A stretch of DNA of 64,000 nucleotides, from positions 148,736,082 to 148,800,081 of the forward strand of contig OY757015.1 in NCBI GenBank assembly GCA_963580285.1. The letters are read 5' to 3'. Position 1 is the first letter of the stretch; each line of letters opens with the position of its first letter. The notes under the pieces were generated by a model. It ran no database searches and was not told the origin of the DNA. It worked only from the letters and a program-made list of their open reading frames with translations. The DNA is from Lucinisca nassula. Lineage: Eukaryota; Mollusca; Bivalvia; Lucinida; Lucinidae. The translations under genes and the position numbers were made by a program. Shown here in pieces: positions 43,080 through 54,592 of the stretch.

Positions 43080-43362
43080 AGCTTTGAACCCCATAACCCC
43101 ACTTTAAAATAGTAAAACAGGGTTAACAGGTACACACATAATATTTCTTACCTCTGCTCAAAAACATAGTGTGTACTCGTTAGAACCGCCTCGCCGAGGC
43201 GGTTCTAACGGGTTCCACATTCTATATTTTAAGAAGAAATATGAAAAATATCATTTTTTTTAATCTGAAAATTTTCATTTTTTTTTTTTTTTTTTTTTTT
43301 TTTTTGGGGGGGGGGGGGTGGTAAGATTTTCAATATATTTGAATGGTCGTGTTTTCGTAATG
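43080..43362 (-). mobile_element. MITE-A copy with homopolymer expansion
   Basis: Central hairpin about 43170-43212 around GCCTCGCCGAGGC, second module to the left, right end GTCGTGTTTTCGTAATG. A long T-run followed by about 12 G (43272-43319) interrupts the right part. Confidence 0.75.
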
Positions 43363-43649
43363 CAACGACATTTTTGTCTCCCTTACCAATAGCCGCCAAC
43401 CCTCAAAGTAATGAATCCTCTACTGCGGAGCGAACTCTTCCATTCAAGAACAGGGCCCGTGGTTATGAAACTGTTTCATGCTCAATTCACTTGAGTATGA
43501 AATTTGTCCCGCGTATAAATTTTGGAATGCCAACAATTGTTTGAATTTCAAAATGTGTGAGCAGGTCAATTAACATTCTCTGTTGAACCGAGCAGGAAAA
43601 TAGTCTCACTTATTTGTATTTCAATTTTATGAGCATTTCAAATTTCATA

Positions 43650-43935
43650 CTCAGTTGTGTTTAGCATGAATTGTTTTTATATGACCTCGGGGCCAGGCCT
43701 CCTTTTTGAAGTTCAGATAACCCATTTGGCACGGGAAACCCCAAACCGAGTACCCTGTCAAACAGTGCAGGCCCAGATCAGACGCCGCAGAACGCGGCGT
43801 CTGATCAGGGCCTACACTGTTTGCAAAAAGTTCACCCATTTTACCAAATAATTTTGAAGAAAACACAACCTGAAACCCCTAAATTTTAAAATGGACTCAT
43901 GTTACATATAAGGTGGAAGATTCCATTTTGGTACA
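43650..43935. mobile_element. Hairpin-B MITE, large copy
   Basis: The core at about 43758-43823 is a long near-perfect dyad (AAACAGTGCAGGCCCAGATC, AGACGCCGCAGAACGCGGCG, TCTGATCAGGGCCTACACTG). Flanks CCCATTTGGCACGGGAAACC and CATATAAGGTGGAAGATTCC match those of the copy at 4020 in inverted order, which suggests the whole unit is about 280 bp. Confidence 0.8.
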
Positions 43936-44076
43936 AAAAGGATTGATAGGAAAAAAACAGGAAGTGATGAAAGTTGTTTCCCTTGATAGGAGTCACGTGT
44001 TTCCATTCTCCATAAATATGGCAGTGAAACTCGAAGATGTCTCGTTCAGCTTGGCTAATTGGAACTCGCTCTTTGT

Positions 44077-44352
44077 CATTACGATAACACATCCGTGTGG
44101 CATAGTGCATACTTTCATGTCTTCAAAATGGTATTTTTTCCCGCGAAACTAGTGGTATTTGTCTTATCTATACTCTAAACATAGATTGTGGATGCTCATT
44201 AGAACCGCCTCGTTGAGGCGCTTCTAACGAGTACCAACAACCTATGTCTTGGAGCAGAAATAAGCAAAATAATATATTCCACTGAAACCACAGTTTTCTC
44301 TAGATAAATGGGGGTTTAGAGGGGTTTTCATTTTACGGAATTTTTAACATGA
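44077..44352 (+). mobile_element. MITE-A, full copy
   Basis: Left end CATTACGATAACACATCCGT; right end TTACGGAATTTTTAACATGA. Central hairpin about 44180-44247 (one mismatch, GGCGCTTCTAAC). Length is 276 bp. Confidence 0.85.
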
Positions 44353-44556
44353 CACGTATCTGGATTTTTTAGTGAGGTTTTACTCGTTTTAGCTTTGGAA
44401 TGTACGTTGTTGGTAAATATTAGACTCGCCTAAATGAAGCGATTCTAATGGGTATACAAAATATTCCTTCATTTTAGATATCCTTAAGAGATCTCATCCT
44501 TAAAAGAACTCCATTATTCCTCAAGTTCTTGCCTTAAGATTCAACCTTTGTAGTTC

Positions 44557-44821
44557 CATTACGATAACACACCCGTACGGCATTGGGCATTTTTCACATC
44601 TCCAAAATGGCTACTTTTCTGATGAAAATCCTTGATATTTTTCCTATAAATGCTCAAAACATAGGTTGTGTGTGCTCGTTAGAACCGCCTCAACGAGTAC
44701 CAACAACCTATGTATTGGAACAGAAAAAAGAAAAATAATGAATACCGCCGTAAACCCCAGTTTTCTCAATATAAACTGAGGTTTAGGGAGGTCTTCATTT
44801 TACGGACTTGTTTACGTGATG
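44557..44821 (+). mobile_element. MITE-A, full copy with shortened hairpin
   Basis: Ends CATTACGATAACACACCCGT and, reversed, CATCACGTAAACAAGTCCGT. The central dyad has lost the right half of its inner stem (GAACCGCCTCAACGAGTACC), leaving 265 bp. Confidence 0.85.
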
Positions 44822-45054
44822 GAACTACCCCAGTCACGTCCCAAAGGCATGCGAATTATTGAAATTAGTCTCTATGTATAAACGTTTCTAAAAATGCCAC
44901 GTATCAGCGTAATCAGACTTTATTAAATGCAGCAGCTACTTAGACAGGAATCCCTAAAAATGATTGAAGCCCTACAGCAAATGTTTCATTAAAGTGTGTC
45001 ATTTCCAATCATTCACAATCCCAGCGAATAGAGATGTTTAGCACTTTTCTTTAG

Positions 45055-45195
45055 GTTATTAACACCTCTGTAAACCCCAGTTTATTATAGGGAAAATTTT
45101 GGTTTTACATGGATAAACGAGTACATTGGATTTGCTTCATATTTGCTCTAAATAATAGCTTGTGAACTGCCTCAGTGAGGTGACAGAAAATATTT
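45055..45195. mobile_element. MITE-A fragment
   Basis: Second module (TAAACCCCAGTTTATTATAG ... TTTTGGTTTTACA) and the inner hairpin piece GAACTGCCTCAGTGAGG. Confidence 0.55.
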
Positions 45196-45369
45196 TAAGG
45201 GATACTCCTGTCCTGAAGATGTATCTTCTACCAGTCCCAATATCATTCCCCAGTATGTACTATAGTATTAACCCTTATCTTGCTGAATATTCAGTTTAGC
45301 CACACCCATTTCTGACTTTGAACCAATCAGATTACTTCATGTAATTTATTCTTAGAAATCCATAAACTT

Positions 45370-45445
45370 CATGTCAAACAGTGTAGATCCTGATCAGATG
45401 GCTTCTTCAGAAGCCATCTGATCTGGATCTACACTGTTTCCAAAC
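45370..45445. mobile_element. Hairpin-B core
   Basis: AAACAGTGTAGATCCTGATC, AGATGGCTTCTTCAGAAGCC, ATCTGATCTGGATCTACACT: near-perfect dyad of 66 bases whose sequence differs from other copies while pairing is kept. Confidence 0.8.
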
Positions 45446-45555
45446 ATAGGGGTTGTCGTGAACAGCATGGTAAGAGTTAAGACACACCAAGCCATACTTT
45501 GAAGTCACCGATGGCTCGGATGTCTAAAAAACAGGACCTTGTCATTGGCAATACA

Positions 45556-45974
45556 AAAAGGTAATACAAAACAATACAGGACACCTGTGTTATCCAAGAG
45601 AAATAAGTTTATCTATTGTTGCAATGCCAAGCGTTTTATTTAAGTTAGTGGCATTGCTAAAAAGGTAATACAAAACAATACAGGACACCTGTGTTATCCA
45701 AGAGAAATAAGTTTATCTATTGTTGCAATGCCAAGCATTTTATTTAAGTTAGTGGCTTTGCTAAAAAGGTAATACAAAACAATACAGGACACCTGTGTTA
45801 TCCAAGAGAAATAAGTTTATCTATTGTTGCAATGTCAAGCGTTTTATTTAAGTTAGTGGCTTTGCTGAAAAGGTAATACAAAACAATACAGGACACCTGT
45901 GTTATCCAAGAGAAATAAGTTTATCTATTGTTGCAATGTCAAGCGTTTTATTTAAGTTAGTGGCTTTGCTGAAA
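45556..45974. repeat. Four tandem copies of a 104-bp unit
   Basis: GGTAATACAAAACAATACAG recurs every 104 bases (45560, 45664, 45768, 45872). Units differ at only a few positions (for example GCATTGCTA/GCTTTGCTG), so the expansion is recent. No coding content. Confidence 0.95.
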
Positions 45975-46354
45975 CACTATTAAGGTCAAGACTATGTAAC
46001 CGGGCTCCCCATAGAATTTTTAAAAAACTTGCATGCGAGTTCAACTTCACATTCTCCATCAAAGGGTGTAATAAATGGATATGTTACCGAATTCGTTAAG
46101 GCTCCAGGACCGCGCATAGATCAGAACCATGGGAATCCGACGTACATGGCCGATTCTCCAAGCCTTATTGTCAATAGCAAATGTACTGGCCCATAGTATG
46201 TTTATAAAAACTAACATTTTGTGTCAAATTGATTGTTGAGTTGAAATAAAAGTCGTTGACTACCGAGTTAGTTTATGAGCTATAGCAGCAGTCTATAATT
46301 AGGACGCATTTTGACATTTCAGATACGTGTGTATTCAACGTTCCTAGAAAGTAG

Positions 46355-46810
46355 AAATGGAGGCAATGATCCGGAATCGATAGCTCCCATCAGAGACACC
46401 AAAGGGATAGAAACACAAACATGAAACAACAGACCATAACAGAAACATCAAAAGCGGAAAGCCAAAAGGGCAGTTACTTTCCCACAAAATGGTAATGGAA
46501 CGGTCAGCGGAAACGAATTCCACGGGGGGGGGGGGCTTAAATCGATTTTAAGTGGCCACAATCCTAGCACTTACTTCCGTCGCGATTTAGGCAAATAATT
46601 TGTTCAGTCCGCATGAAGGCCTCCTAACTCGTCTCCGTGCAACTTCTCCGTGAACACAAAAATCAAACAACCACAGAGATGAAGCAACGGTGAGGACTCG
46701 ACAGCAAGAAACCACTGAAATGCTGGAGCAAAAGAAAACCAACAGTTAGACTCCGATGGGCCCGAGCAGAGACAGAGCATCATGTACAAACCAACATAAG
46801 CCTTTACGTT
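46355..46810 (-). mobile_element. Penelope-like 3' region
   Basis: From GGAGGCAATGATCCGGAATC through a G-run (46526-46536), GTCCGCATGAAGGCC and CGGTGAGGACTCGACAGCAA to CCGAGCAGAGACAGAGCATC, then directly into the RT gene end. It shows what belongs downstream of the RT in an unbroken copy. Confidence 0.75.
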
Positions 46811-47820
46811 GGAACTGTCATAGAATCTGAGGCCTGATCCAAAGCGTGCAATTAAAGAAGAAAGCAAAGTTGTCAACCGTGATTGGGTTAACTACCATGC
46901 ATGCAGTCTGTCGTATAACATTTATGTTGTACCCAGTCTTTTTATATCGAAGAATGATTTTACGAAATTGGGTGCTGAAGTCATTGCGGTTATATATTTT
47001 TCTGAATTTATATACTAAGTCACCATAAAATTCGGGTTCCGATAGACCTCGTTGCAGAAGAGATTTAAGTCCAATATTGAATTTACAAATTAAATCAGAA
47101 TGACGTCTATAAACTTTTGAAAATGCTTTTCGTAGTTTATCGTACCGATAAACCTGATTAAGAGATTTAGCCGTTAACAATTTATTACGAATGTTGAAGT
47201 CAGTTACACGACTACACAATCTAGCAAATCGAATTAATTGCGAAATATAAACGCCATAGGATGGCGCAGGAGGAACATCACCATAAAAAAAAGATTACAA
47301 TCTCGAAATCAAAATCATCGCGTTTATCATAAATTTTGCAAGAAAAAAAATCCATCTTCAATAGACAGATGTAAATCCAAAACCGGGGCCTCGGTATCAG
47401 AAGAATTTGCTTTATTCTACTGAAGTTCTCGAGAGGGCGGGGGGGGGGGGGGAGGGGGGGGGGGGGGGGTAATTTGACCCATCAAACCATCGAATTAGGC
47501 ATTGTCAATATTTAATAAATCATCCAAATATCTAGAAGTGAAGCTAAAAGCTTCAATGATTTCAGACTGGTTTTCAGCAGAAAGAGACATCATGAAGTCT
47601 CACTCATAACAGAACAAAAATAGATCAGCCACAAGTGGTGCGAAATTAGTAACCGTCGGATGCTCTTCAGAAGTGAAAAAAGACATTTCTTACATTACAT
47701 GCAAGATACAGGGAGTATTCCCTATGAAATGTCCATTCAATTAAATCATTAAGTTTTTCTTTTTTTAAGGTTATAAAGAAGGGTAATGTAAAGGGTAGAA
47801 AAATCATAAGAAGACAGACT
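46811..47820 (-). pseudogene. Penelope-like reverse transcriptase relic, minus strand
   Basis: A 133-codon frame (46818-47219) carries the C-terminal block: VYRYDKLRKAFSKVYRRHSD, EPEFYGDLVYKF, GYNINVIRQTACMVVNP. Upstream, RT motif C is readable as RYLDDLLNID at about 47525 with both Asp residues kept, followed by a long G/GGA homopolymer (47436-47470). The N-terminal half is missing or rearranged past 47820. Confidence 0.72.
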
Positions 47821-47825
47821 TGGGT

Positions 47826-48290
47826 TTCTTGCTGTCGAGCCCTCACCGTTGTTTCATCTCTGTGGTTGTTTGATTATCTGTGTTCATGGAGATGTTGCAC
47901 TGATGAGTTAGGAGGCCTACATGCGGACTGAACATATTATTCGTCTAAATCGCGACGGAAGTAAGGGCGTGGATTGTGGCCACGTAAAATTGATTTAAGC
48001 CCCCCGGTGGAGTTCGTTTCCGCTGACCGTTCCAAGGCGGTTCTTCTGTCGCGGTTTATTTTTGTTATGGTTTGTCTTTGGGTGTTGGTGTCGCTTATGT
48101 TATTTTATTTTTGGATAGCCTATTGGCCATTTTGTGGGAAAGTAACTGTCCTTTTGGCTTTCCGCTATTAATGTTTCAATTAGGGTCTGTTGTTTCATGT
48201 TTGTGTTTCTTTCCCTTTGGTATCTCTGATGGGAGCTGTGGGTTGATTGAATCGATTCCTGATCATTGCCTCCACTTCTATTTTGAAGCA
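47826..48290 (+). mobile_element. Penelope-like 3' region, plus orientation
   Basis: TTTCTTGCTGTCGAGCCCTC to GATCATTGCCTCCACTTCTA. Complete at the 3' end and inverted relative to the adjacent RT relic. Confidence 0.75.
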
Positions 48291-48860
48291 CGAATACGCC
48301 TTGATTTCAATGTATTTAAAACTTCATTAGAATTTTTTTATAGACCAAGACAGATTTCTACCTGATCTTTTGAAGACTTTGTCGCAATATTTTATCACAT
48401 GTTTTTGATGGTAGTAGTCTAACATAACCAGAACATATTTTCTTGAACATCACCATACGCAAATACGTATATTTGTAAAAACAAAAATATAATATTAATT
48501 TTCAAGTCACTAGGTATGACATTTTGGGGTAATTTGTTGTAATAGTTTAATCACAACAAATCCTGGTGTCTGTGAGAAAGCATTGCTCAGTAAGAAGTTC
48601 TGTATAGTAGACAACTCACAATATCGTTTTAGAAAAACAAAGCAAAGTAACAACTGGATTACTCTAGACTCCAACTGGCGCTATTTTATGTAAATTTTAG
48701 GAAAGGTCTATTGCCAGTCACTGGCAACAGTCAAAATATGTTAAAATGAATGTTGCCTGTCGACTGGCACTAACCATTTCAAAGTCTTTTTGCAATTACC
48801 AGTTGACTGTCAATAGCCACTCTGAATTTGTATTCTGTTGTTAAAACGGTAGCTTGGATG
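48291..48860. other. Unassigned DNA
   Basis: Short remnants of Penelope-like RT sequence may persist at 48310-48430 (TTTTTATAGACCAAGACAGA, TCACATGTTTTTGATGGTAG, also seen near 35300-35370). The rest is unrecognised. CTATTGCCAGTCACTGGCAA near 48709 is a small dyad. Confidence 0.5.
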
Positions 48861-48869
48861 TCATACATG

Positions 48870-51155
48870 TATCAAGATTTCAGTTCCGTTGGAAATCCTG
48901 TTTAATAGGTCGTTTGGAGAGGGGATGTTTGGAGATCTATGGCAAGGGTCTCATGTCTTGCCTTTGCCTAAAAAGGGGACTTGATAAAAGTAACAAACTT
49001 CAGACCGGTGTCACTACTTTGCGGATTAGGTAAATAAATAACAAGAAAACATAAAAAAAACATTTACAACTTTCTACACGACAATAATCTTTTATACAAA
49101 TATCAATCTGGAATTCGTTTCCGCTGACCGATCCAAGGCGGTTCTTCTGTCGCGGTTTATTTTTGTTATGGTTTGTCTTTGGGTGTTTGTGTCGCTTATA
49201 TTATTTTATTTTGGATAGCCTATTGGACATTTTGTGGGAAAGTAACTGTCCTTTTGGCTTTCCGCTATTGATGTTTCCATTGGGGTCTGTTGTTTCATGT
49301 ATGTGTTTATTTCCCTTTGGTGTCTCTGATGGGAGCTGTGGGTTGATTTTATGGATTCCTTATCATTGCCTCCACTTCTATTTTTACCCAATCATTCTAC
49401 TACTTATAAACTTGTAGATGTATATCAGCATAACTGTCAAAAGTTCGTTAGTAATCAATTATCGTGTATGGTATTTTGTGACGTGTCTTATGCATTCGAC
49501 AGGGTTTGGTATGAAGGCCTAATTTTCAAACTTAAACAGCATGGCAAAAAGGGTCATTTACTTAACTGGGCCCAAGATTACCCAAGTAATAGATCCCAGA
49601 AAGTAATAATTAAATCTTCTACTTCCACGTCTAGGAATTCTAATGCTTGGGTACCCCAGGGTTCTGTTCTGGGGCCCTATTGTTCTTATTTTATGTAAAC
49701 GATATTGCAGAATTCCTATTAAGCTTAACTAGACTTTTTGCTAATGAGAGTTCTTTATTCTATTCAGCTTCATCAATGGAAGACATTTAGGGAATAATAA
49801 ATCACGATCTTCATTTTTTTTTCGGCACGGGCAAAACAATGGCTAGTTACTATTAATTCACTAAAGACAGAAGAAGTTCTTTTTACATTAAAACTTTTTG
49901 AGCAGTTTCCAGATAAAGATTAAGTTGTAATAGTCAATGTAAAAAACATATTGAAAACATTATCTCAAGCGCAGCAAAAGTAATTGGGATAATGCGTAAA
50001 CTTACATTTCACAGGGTTGCACTTAACCAAATTTATTTATCATATGTACTTCCCATTATTTAGTATTCTTGTTTGGGGTGGACGCACAACCCAAGACTGT
50101 CAGTCTTTGGAAAAACTACAGCATGGAGCAGCTCATATTGTAGCGGGTCTTCCTAGGTCGGTATCCCTAGATAAACTTCATAAAGAATGTGGCTGGCTTA
50201 CTCTTAAGCACAGAAGGCACAAACATAAGCTATCATTCATGTATAACGTCGTACATGAAAATGTACCATCACATATTTCAGACATAATTCCTCCTTTGGT
50301 AAGAAAAACGACACAGTATCCACTAAGAAATAAAAATAACATAACGATTCAGCATACTCGGACTGAAATTTCGCGACGATCCTGCATCCCATCTTCTGTT
50401 TCGATTTGGTTTAAACATATTTTATTACTATAGCAATAACATCATTACAATATGTGACAAGTGTTTCGATTTGGAGTTCCCTTGACAATAACCTTCCTAA
50501 ATTCTTATTTTTCAAACACGTGCATTCCAACCTATTTCATGGAAGGCGACGGTAAATTCAGTACTGCACGACAGAATAAGAAATAATTATAGTAATCTGA
50601 AAAACGACCTGTATACAAATCACTTGGCTCAAAGTCCTAACTGCAACTGCTCAGAAGTGTGCGAGGATGCTGAGCATTTCTGCTTTGCTTGTTCCAATTT
50701 TACAAGAGAACGAATTACTTTCTTTCACTCGACACGGACATTTCATCCGCTTAATTTAAATAAGGTTCTTTTTGGTGATGATACATTATCAGCTCAAGAT
50801 AATGGTATTCTTTTTAAAGCCGCGAAAACGTATTTTAAAAACACTGGGAGATTTAGCCAAAATGCTTAACTTTACTAATCTCATATTGTAACACTACTAT
50901 ATGCTTCAACCTCTGGGTTTCTTGACGACATCCAATTAGCAATTTATTTATTTTAGTTGTTGATTTATGAATCTGATACAATTCTGCGATTTACGTAATT
51001 TGCTTGTATGTGTCCTACGTGTTCATATATAGTAATTATCAAATAGCCATGTTCATATGATCTGTATGTATCAGTGTCAACCTTGTATGGGGAGGGCCGT
51101 AACTAATGTTGTCAGAACTTGTGGACCGACCCATTTTTAGTCGTTGCAATAAAAT
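48870..51155 (+). pseudogene. LINE (jockey/CR1-like) reverse transcriptase relic
   Basis: 5'-truncated non-LTR element. The upstream RT part LFNRSFGEGMFGDLWQGSHV with LPLPKKGT is at about 48900-48980 and NIYNFLHDNNLLYKYQSG at about 49050. A nested insertion (49111-49383) follows, then PNHSTTYKLVDVY and MVFCDVSYAFDRVWYEGL (motif A) and VPQGSVLGP (motif B) to 49698. The YADD region is lost in a broken stretch near 49730. Downstream blocks are KLQHGAAHIVAGLPRSVSLD and LKHRRHKHKLSFMYNVVHEN (50017-50433), and a Cys-rich end CNCSEVCEDAEHFCFACSNF (50624-50869). An untranslated 3' part ends near TTGCAATAAAATATG. Confidence 0.8.
49111..49383 (+). mobile_element. Penelope-like tail nested in the LINE
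   Basis: TTCGTTTCCGCTGACCGATC to CATTGCCTCCACTTCTATTT. LINE protein homology stops at YKYQSG and resumes at PNHSTTY, so the borders are known to a few bases. 5'-truncated, with the standard 3' end. Confidence 0.85.
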
Positions 51156-51406
51156 ATGATTAAACTATACATGTATCAACCGATCCACGTTGAGGAAAAG
51201 CAAATTCTATCGTTTGATTATCGCATGCACTATTGCCCGAGGACAAAGGTAATAATGTATCAGTATCGTCACTGTATTGACGGCAATAGTTTTGACTATA
51301 CTCAAAGCTGTCATGTTACCCAATCCATCGAATACACTAAAGAACCAATTAACTTTGTTTTCACGTAGTTCTTTATAACGCAGTTTCGGATATACCAAGG
51401 TTTAAA

Positions 51407-51411
51407 GATGG
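51407..51411. repeat. Target-site duplication of BEL/Pao 2 (left)
   Basis: GATGG, repeated at 58505-58509 outside the 3' LTR. Confidence 0.9.
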
Positions 51412-52022
51412 TGGACAGAAGAATTGGATGATGTAAATAGAGATAATGGTTTCTCATAACACAACGTCACTTAAGGTCTGTAACGTAACGTTACAGTGAC
51501 GTTAATATCTTGGTGACGTTACGTTGGTTGCTAGGTAGAAAAATGTAATCTATATATCTATCTACTGATACTGCGTCGGTCACATTTGACCATTACCGCA
51601 GGTGTACCTTACATACACTCCAGGTTTGCAGGATGAAAGCCTACACAGTAATCATGTAATTACGGTAGGGATCTTTAACCTGCACAGGGGATGGTTCTTC
51701 CTTCATAGGGGACCTCCAGTTAACGTCCCGATCCGAAGGACGGTGCACTTTATGACATTCATCCCTGCAAATGATGCCAATTGAGCGTGTTCGGACACCG
51801 AAATTTTATCGCCGCTTCCGGGGATCGAACCCGGGACCTCTAGCATCAGAGGCAAGTGCACTAACCACTGAGCTATCACGCTCAGTTGGCTCAGTCAGTA
51901 ATGGTTGTAAGAAGACGCTTTACTCAGCGTTAGGGCAGAAAACGTACAAAACGTTAATAAAAATGATTTTAAATACCGGACTTGATCATTTGGACTCCAC
52001 TATCGGGAAAATCGTCGCACCA
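51412..52022 (+). repeat. BEL/Pao 2 5' LTR, split by a SINE
   Basis: Starts TGGACAGAAGAATT, ends AATCGTCGCACCA. Without the SINE (51550-51897) and one 5-bp target copy it is about 258 bp. Contains the motif pair CAGTGACGTTAATATCTTGG and TGACGTTACGTTGG, with two CRE half-sites. Confidence 0.95.
51550..51897 (-). mobile_element. SINE-E copy (tRNA-derived) in the LTR
   Basis: The minus strand begins GATAGCTCAGTGGTTAGTGC (A box) and has GTCCCGGGTTCGATCCCCGG (B box). The body includes CCTTCGGATCGGGACGTTAA and GGAGGTCCC, a motif common in metazoan SINEs. GTAAT at 51545-51549 and 51898-51902 is its target duplication. The head alone can look like a tRNA gene. Confidence 0.9.
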
Positions 52023-52026
52023 AAAT

Positions 52027-52042
52027 TGGTAGCAGAGCGAGG
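52027..52042 (+). promoter_or_regulatory. Primer-binding site of BEL/Pao 2
   Basis: TGGTAGCAGAGCGAGG, four bases after the LTR end. Starts with the required TGG; the priming tRNA was not identified. Confidence 0.65.
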
Positions 52043-52085
52043 TTTATGGACATTTAATTGAGGAAATTAATGTTGATCGGAGAAA

Positions 52086-53640
52086 ATGGCGTCAAAGCGA
52101 AATAATAGTAATGGACATATTCGAGCCGGCGTAAATGCCACAGAAGCAGCAGATGAGAATGCGGAAAAGGAAACCACATTTAAATGAGAAGGCACGTGTA
52201 AAATCGAATTTCGCACGCACCAAAAACAAAGTATTACTTATAACAGGCGAGAAAGACACACGGAGCTGTCGAGAGATACAGGATTTGTGTGACAGACTTG
52301 ATAGTTATTTAGAAACCGCGATCGAAGTGATGCCAAGCTTATCAGACGTCAGATACAATTGCAATAGATCTAGCAAATAAACTGAACATTAATAGACCAT
52401 TAGAGACATACAAGAAATAAGTTCGTAATGTACTACAGTTTACAAACGATAAGGTAGGACTATTAAATTCAAAAAGTAAGTTTTCCAATCTTGAGTTATT
52501 GGAGACCGATATGGCGCCAGGCTACCTTACGCATACACGTACAAATGTTCCGGTACATCAAAGTAATAACCAAACACAGCCAAATTGGAAAAGCATTTCT
52601 CCCAATTACATTACCAATGACGTGCCCAATCAGTCAAAAACGCCACTGGAATACTACAATATGAATCCAGCAAACCAAGTTAAGGAAAGCAGAATGAATG
52701 CTCAAGCTTCACCGTTCGAACCGACCGCGAGTACTACAGCGCATTCTATTGGAGACATCTAAAACGCTTACAAATACCTGTATTTTCCGGGGACAAGAGA
52801 CACTACCAAAGTTGGCGGGCAGTTTTCCTTGCCTGTATCGATAGCGCCCCAGCCACAGGAGAGTACAAGTTGTTGAAACTTCGACAGTATTTGAAGCACT
52901 CAAGGTCATAGAAACTTTGGGACATTCAGCCACGGCTTATGAAGCTGCAAAAGACCGCTTGGAAAGAACGTATGTCGGAAGGTGACGCCAAATAGCGATC
53001 TATCTAGAAAAGTTAGATCAGTTTCGACAGATACGGCTGGGAAATGCAATGGACATACAGGAATTTGCTGATCTATTGGATATCATCATGATAAATCTCA
53101 AGGAAGCGGCCCAGGAGTACGAATCGGGTGACGGTTCACTATATGCTAAGCTACAGCGAAAACTGCCTGAAGCTTTGCTACCACGCTATCACCGCTGGAT
53201 TTTTAAAAATGTTAAGGAAGCATCAGTGACCGCCTTGCGCACATGGATACTGCAAGAGGCAGAATTTCAAACCATAGCTTCAGGAGCGATCCGGGGCTTA
53301 ACAACCAAGTCAATTAATACTTCGTCATATCGACCTGTTAGATATGGTAATCAGCAGACCTTCTTCGGAGAAACAAAGAATAATCGTAGGCAAAATGGCA
53401 TTGCCAGGAATGTGGAAGACAGCATGGGATCTGGAACTGTCAGGACTTTATTCATAAGAGAGGTTCCGAACGATGGAATACAGATAATAGATTTCAGCTA
53501 AGTTTCCGCTGTTTAGCTGACGGACACCAGGGTAAACTGTGCCCAAGAAGAAGACAATGCGACCAAGATGGATGCCAGGAATTACATCACTGGTTGCTTC
53601 ATAAAGCAGACAAAGCCAGATCAATATCAAGTTCACCAGA
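52086..53640 (+). pseudogene. BEL/Pao 2 Gag
   Basis: ATG at 52086 opens a short frame that shifts within about 100 bases. Pieces then run 52135-52380 (basic N-terminus, ELL-like helices), 52499-52762 and, in another frame, a DUF1759-type core at about 52765-52920 (IPVFSGDKRHYQSWRAVF). The core continues to 53501 (LYAKLQRKLPEALLPRYHRW). The zinc-knuckle region (CLADGHQGKLC, RRQC, CQELHHWLLH) lies at 53500-53620 in the next frame. At least four lesions separate the parts. Confidence 0.85.
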
Positions 53641-53763
53641 AAACACTGGCTTGAAACGTGCCATTTCTATGACAGCAGAAAATTACCGTCAAAACATAGA
53701 CAAACAGTAGACAAATCGAACTTCTTCCTTCATGGAGGGGAAGAACAAACCAAACAGACAACA

Positions 53764-54592
53764 ATGATAACTCAAAGCGACACGAGACCTGGTTTCTTTG
53801 TACTGCACATGGTTCCGATTCTTCTGACGAGTGGAGATCGTTCAATTCAAGTAAATGCCTTTTTAGAGGATACAAGCACTAAGACTTACGTCAACGCAGA
53901 TGTTGCGGCAGAGCTTCGACTACAGGGAAGAAATGAAAAGGTCACTGTGAACGTCTTGAATGGCCAGGTGGAGAGCGTGTGAATTCGGGTTTAACGTCGC
54001 TTTCAACAATTTTTCAGTCATATCACGACGGTGTCTGGTTGCGACAGGGAGGTCAATGCTCACTTTTATAGTGCTGCCTTACTGAAGTATCATGTCCCAG
54101 ACACATTACATGATACCCAACCCAGTCACATTATCCTGACACTGGGTCGACCAGTCATAGCTCTACCCAGTAAATCTGAGTGCCAAGCGAGGAGCAGCTA
54201 GTACCATTTTTAACGATTTTGGTATGTCGCGGCCCGGGATCGAACCCGTGACCTCCCGTTCCCCGGAGCGGACACTCTACCAACTGAGCGATCGGGGTCA
54301 GGTGGAAACGTTCGAAACTAAACCAATTAGCGTAGGATTAAAGAGTATAACAGGCGACGTGAGCATGATGGTAAACGCATACACTTTCAATACCGTCACG
54401 GGAAACATGCCCGTGGTTGACTGGAATAACTATAAGCAGCGCTGGGCACATCTGAGAAACATTGAGTTCCCATGTTCATCAAGACGACCAATTGTAGACA
54501 TGCTTATAGGAGTGGACTGTGCAGAACTACATTTCGCACTTCAAGAAGTTAGAGGTAGACCAGGTCAGCCCATAGCCAGACTCACGCTTTAG
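53764..54592 (+). pseudogene. BEL/Pao 2 protease, split by a SINE
   Basis: A17-type aspartic protease segment with FLEDTSTKTYVNADVAAEL. Ser replaces the usual Gly after D-T; related Pao elements also vary here, so loss of activity cannot be concluded from this alone. Homology breaks at 53972 (NGQVE) and resumes at 54299 (QVETFETKPISVG), continuing to DMLIGVDCAELHFALQEVRG. Confidence 0.85.
53973..54298 (-). mobile_element. SINE-C copy (tRNA-derived) in BEL/Pao 2 pol
   Basis: Minus-strand head CCCGATCGCTCAGTTGGTAG (A box) and CACGGGTTCGATCCCGGG (B box), body CGACATACCAAAATCG..., and tail TGAAAGCGACGTTAAACCCG AATTCACAC. CAGGTGGA at 53965-53972 and 54299-54306 is its target duplication. Confidence 0.92.

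Noticed and set aside
45556..45974. CRISPR array
   Set aside because: Repeats are contiguous 104-bp units with no unique spacers, in an animal genome.
46604..46876. Conserved frame with SESNCWFSFAPAFQWFLAVESS as a gene
   Set aside because: It is repeated in each Penelope-like 3' region (also 17767-17970) but starts vary and frames are broken. It is more likely the untranslated tail of the element, though a short accessory protein in an active copy cannot be excluded.
51812..51885. A tRNA gene on the minus strand
   Set aside because: A and B boxes are good, but the sequence continues as a SINE body with a target duplication on both sides.
53764..53982. Loss of protease catalytic Gly as a disabling mutation
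   Set aside because: Related Pao elements vary at this position, so the difference may be ancestral.
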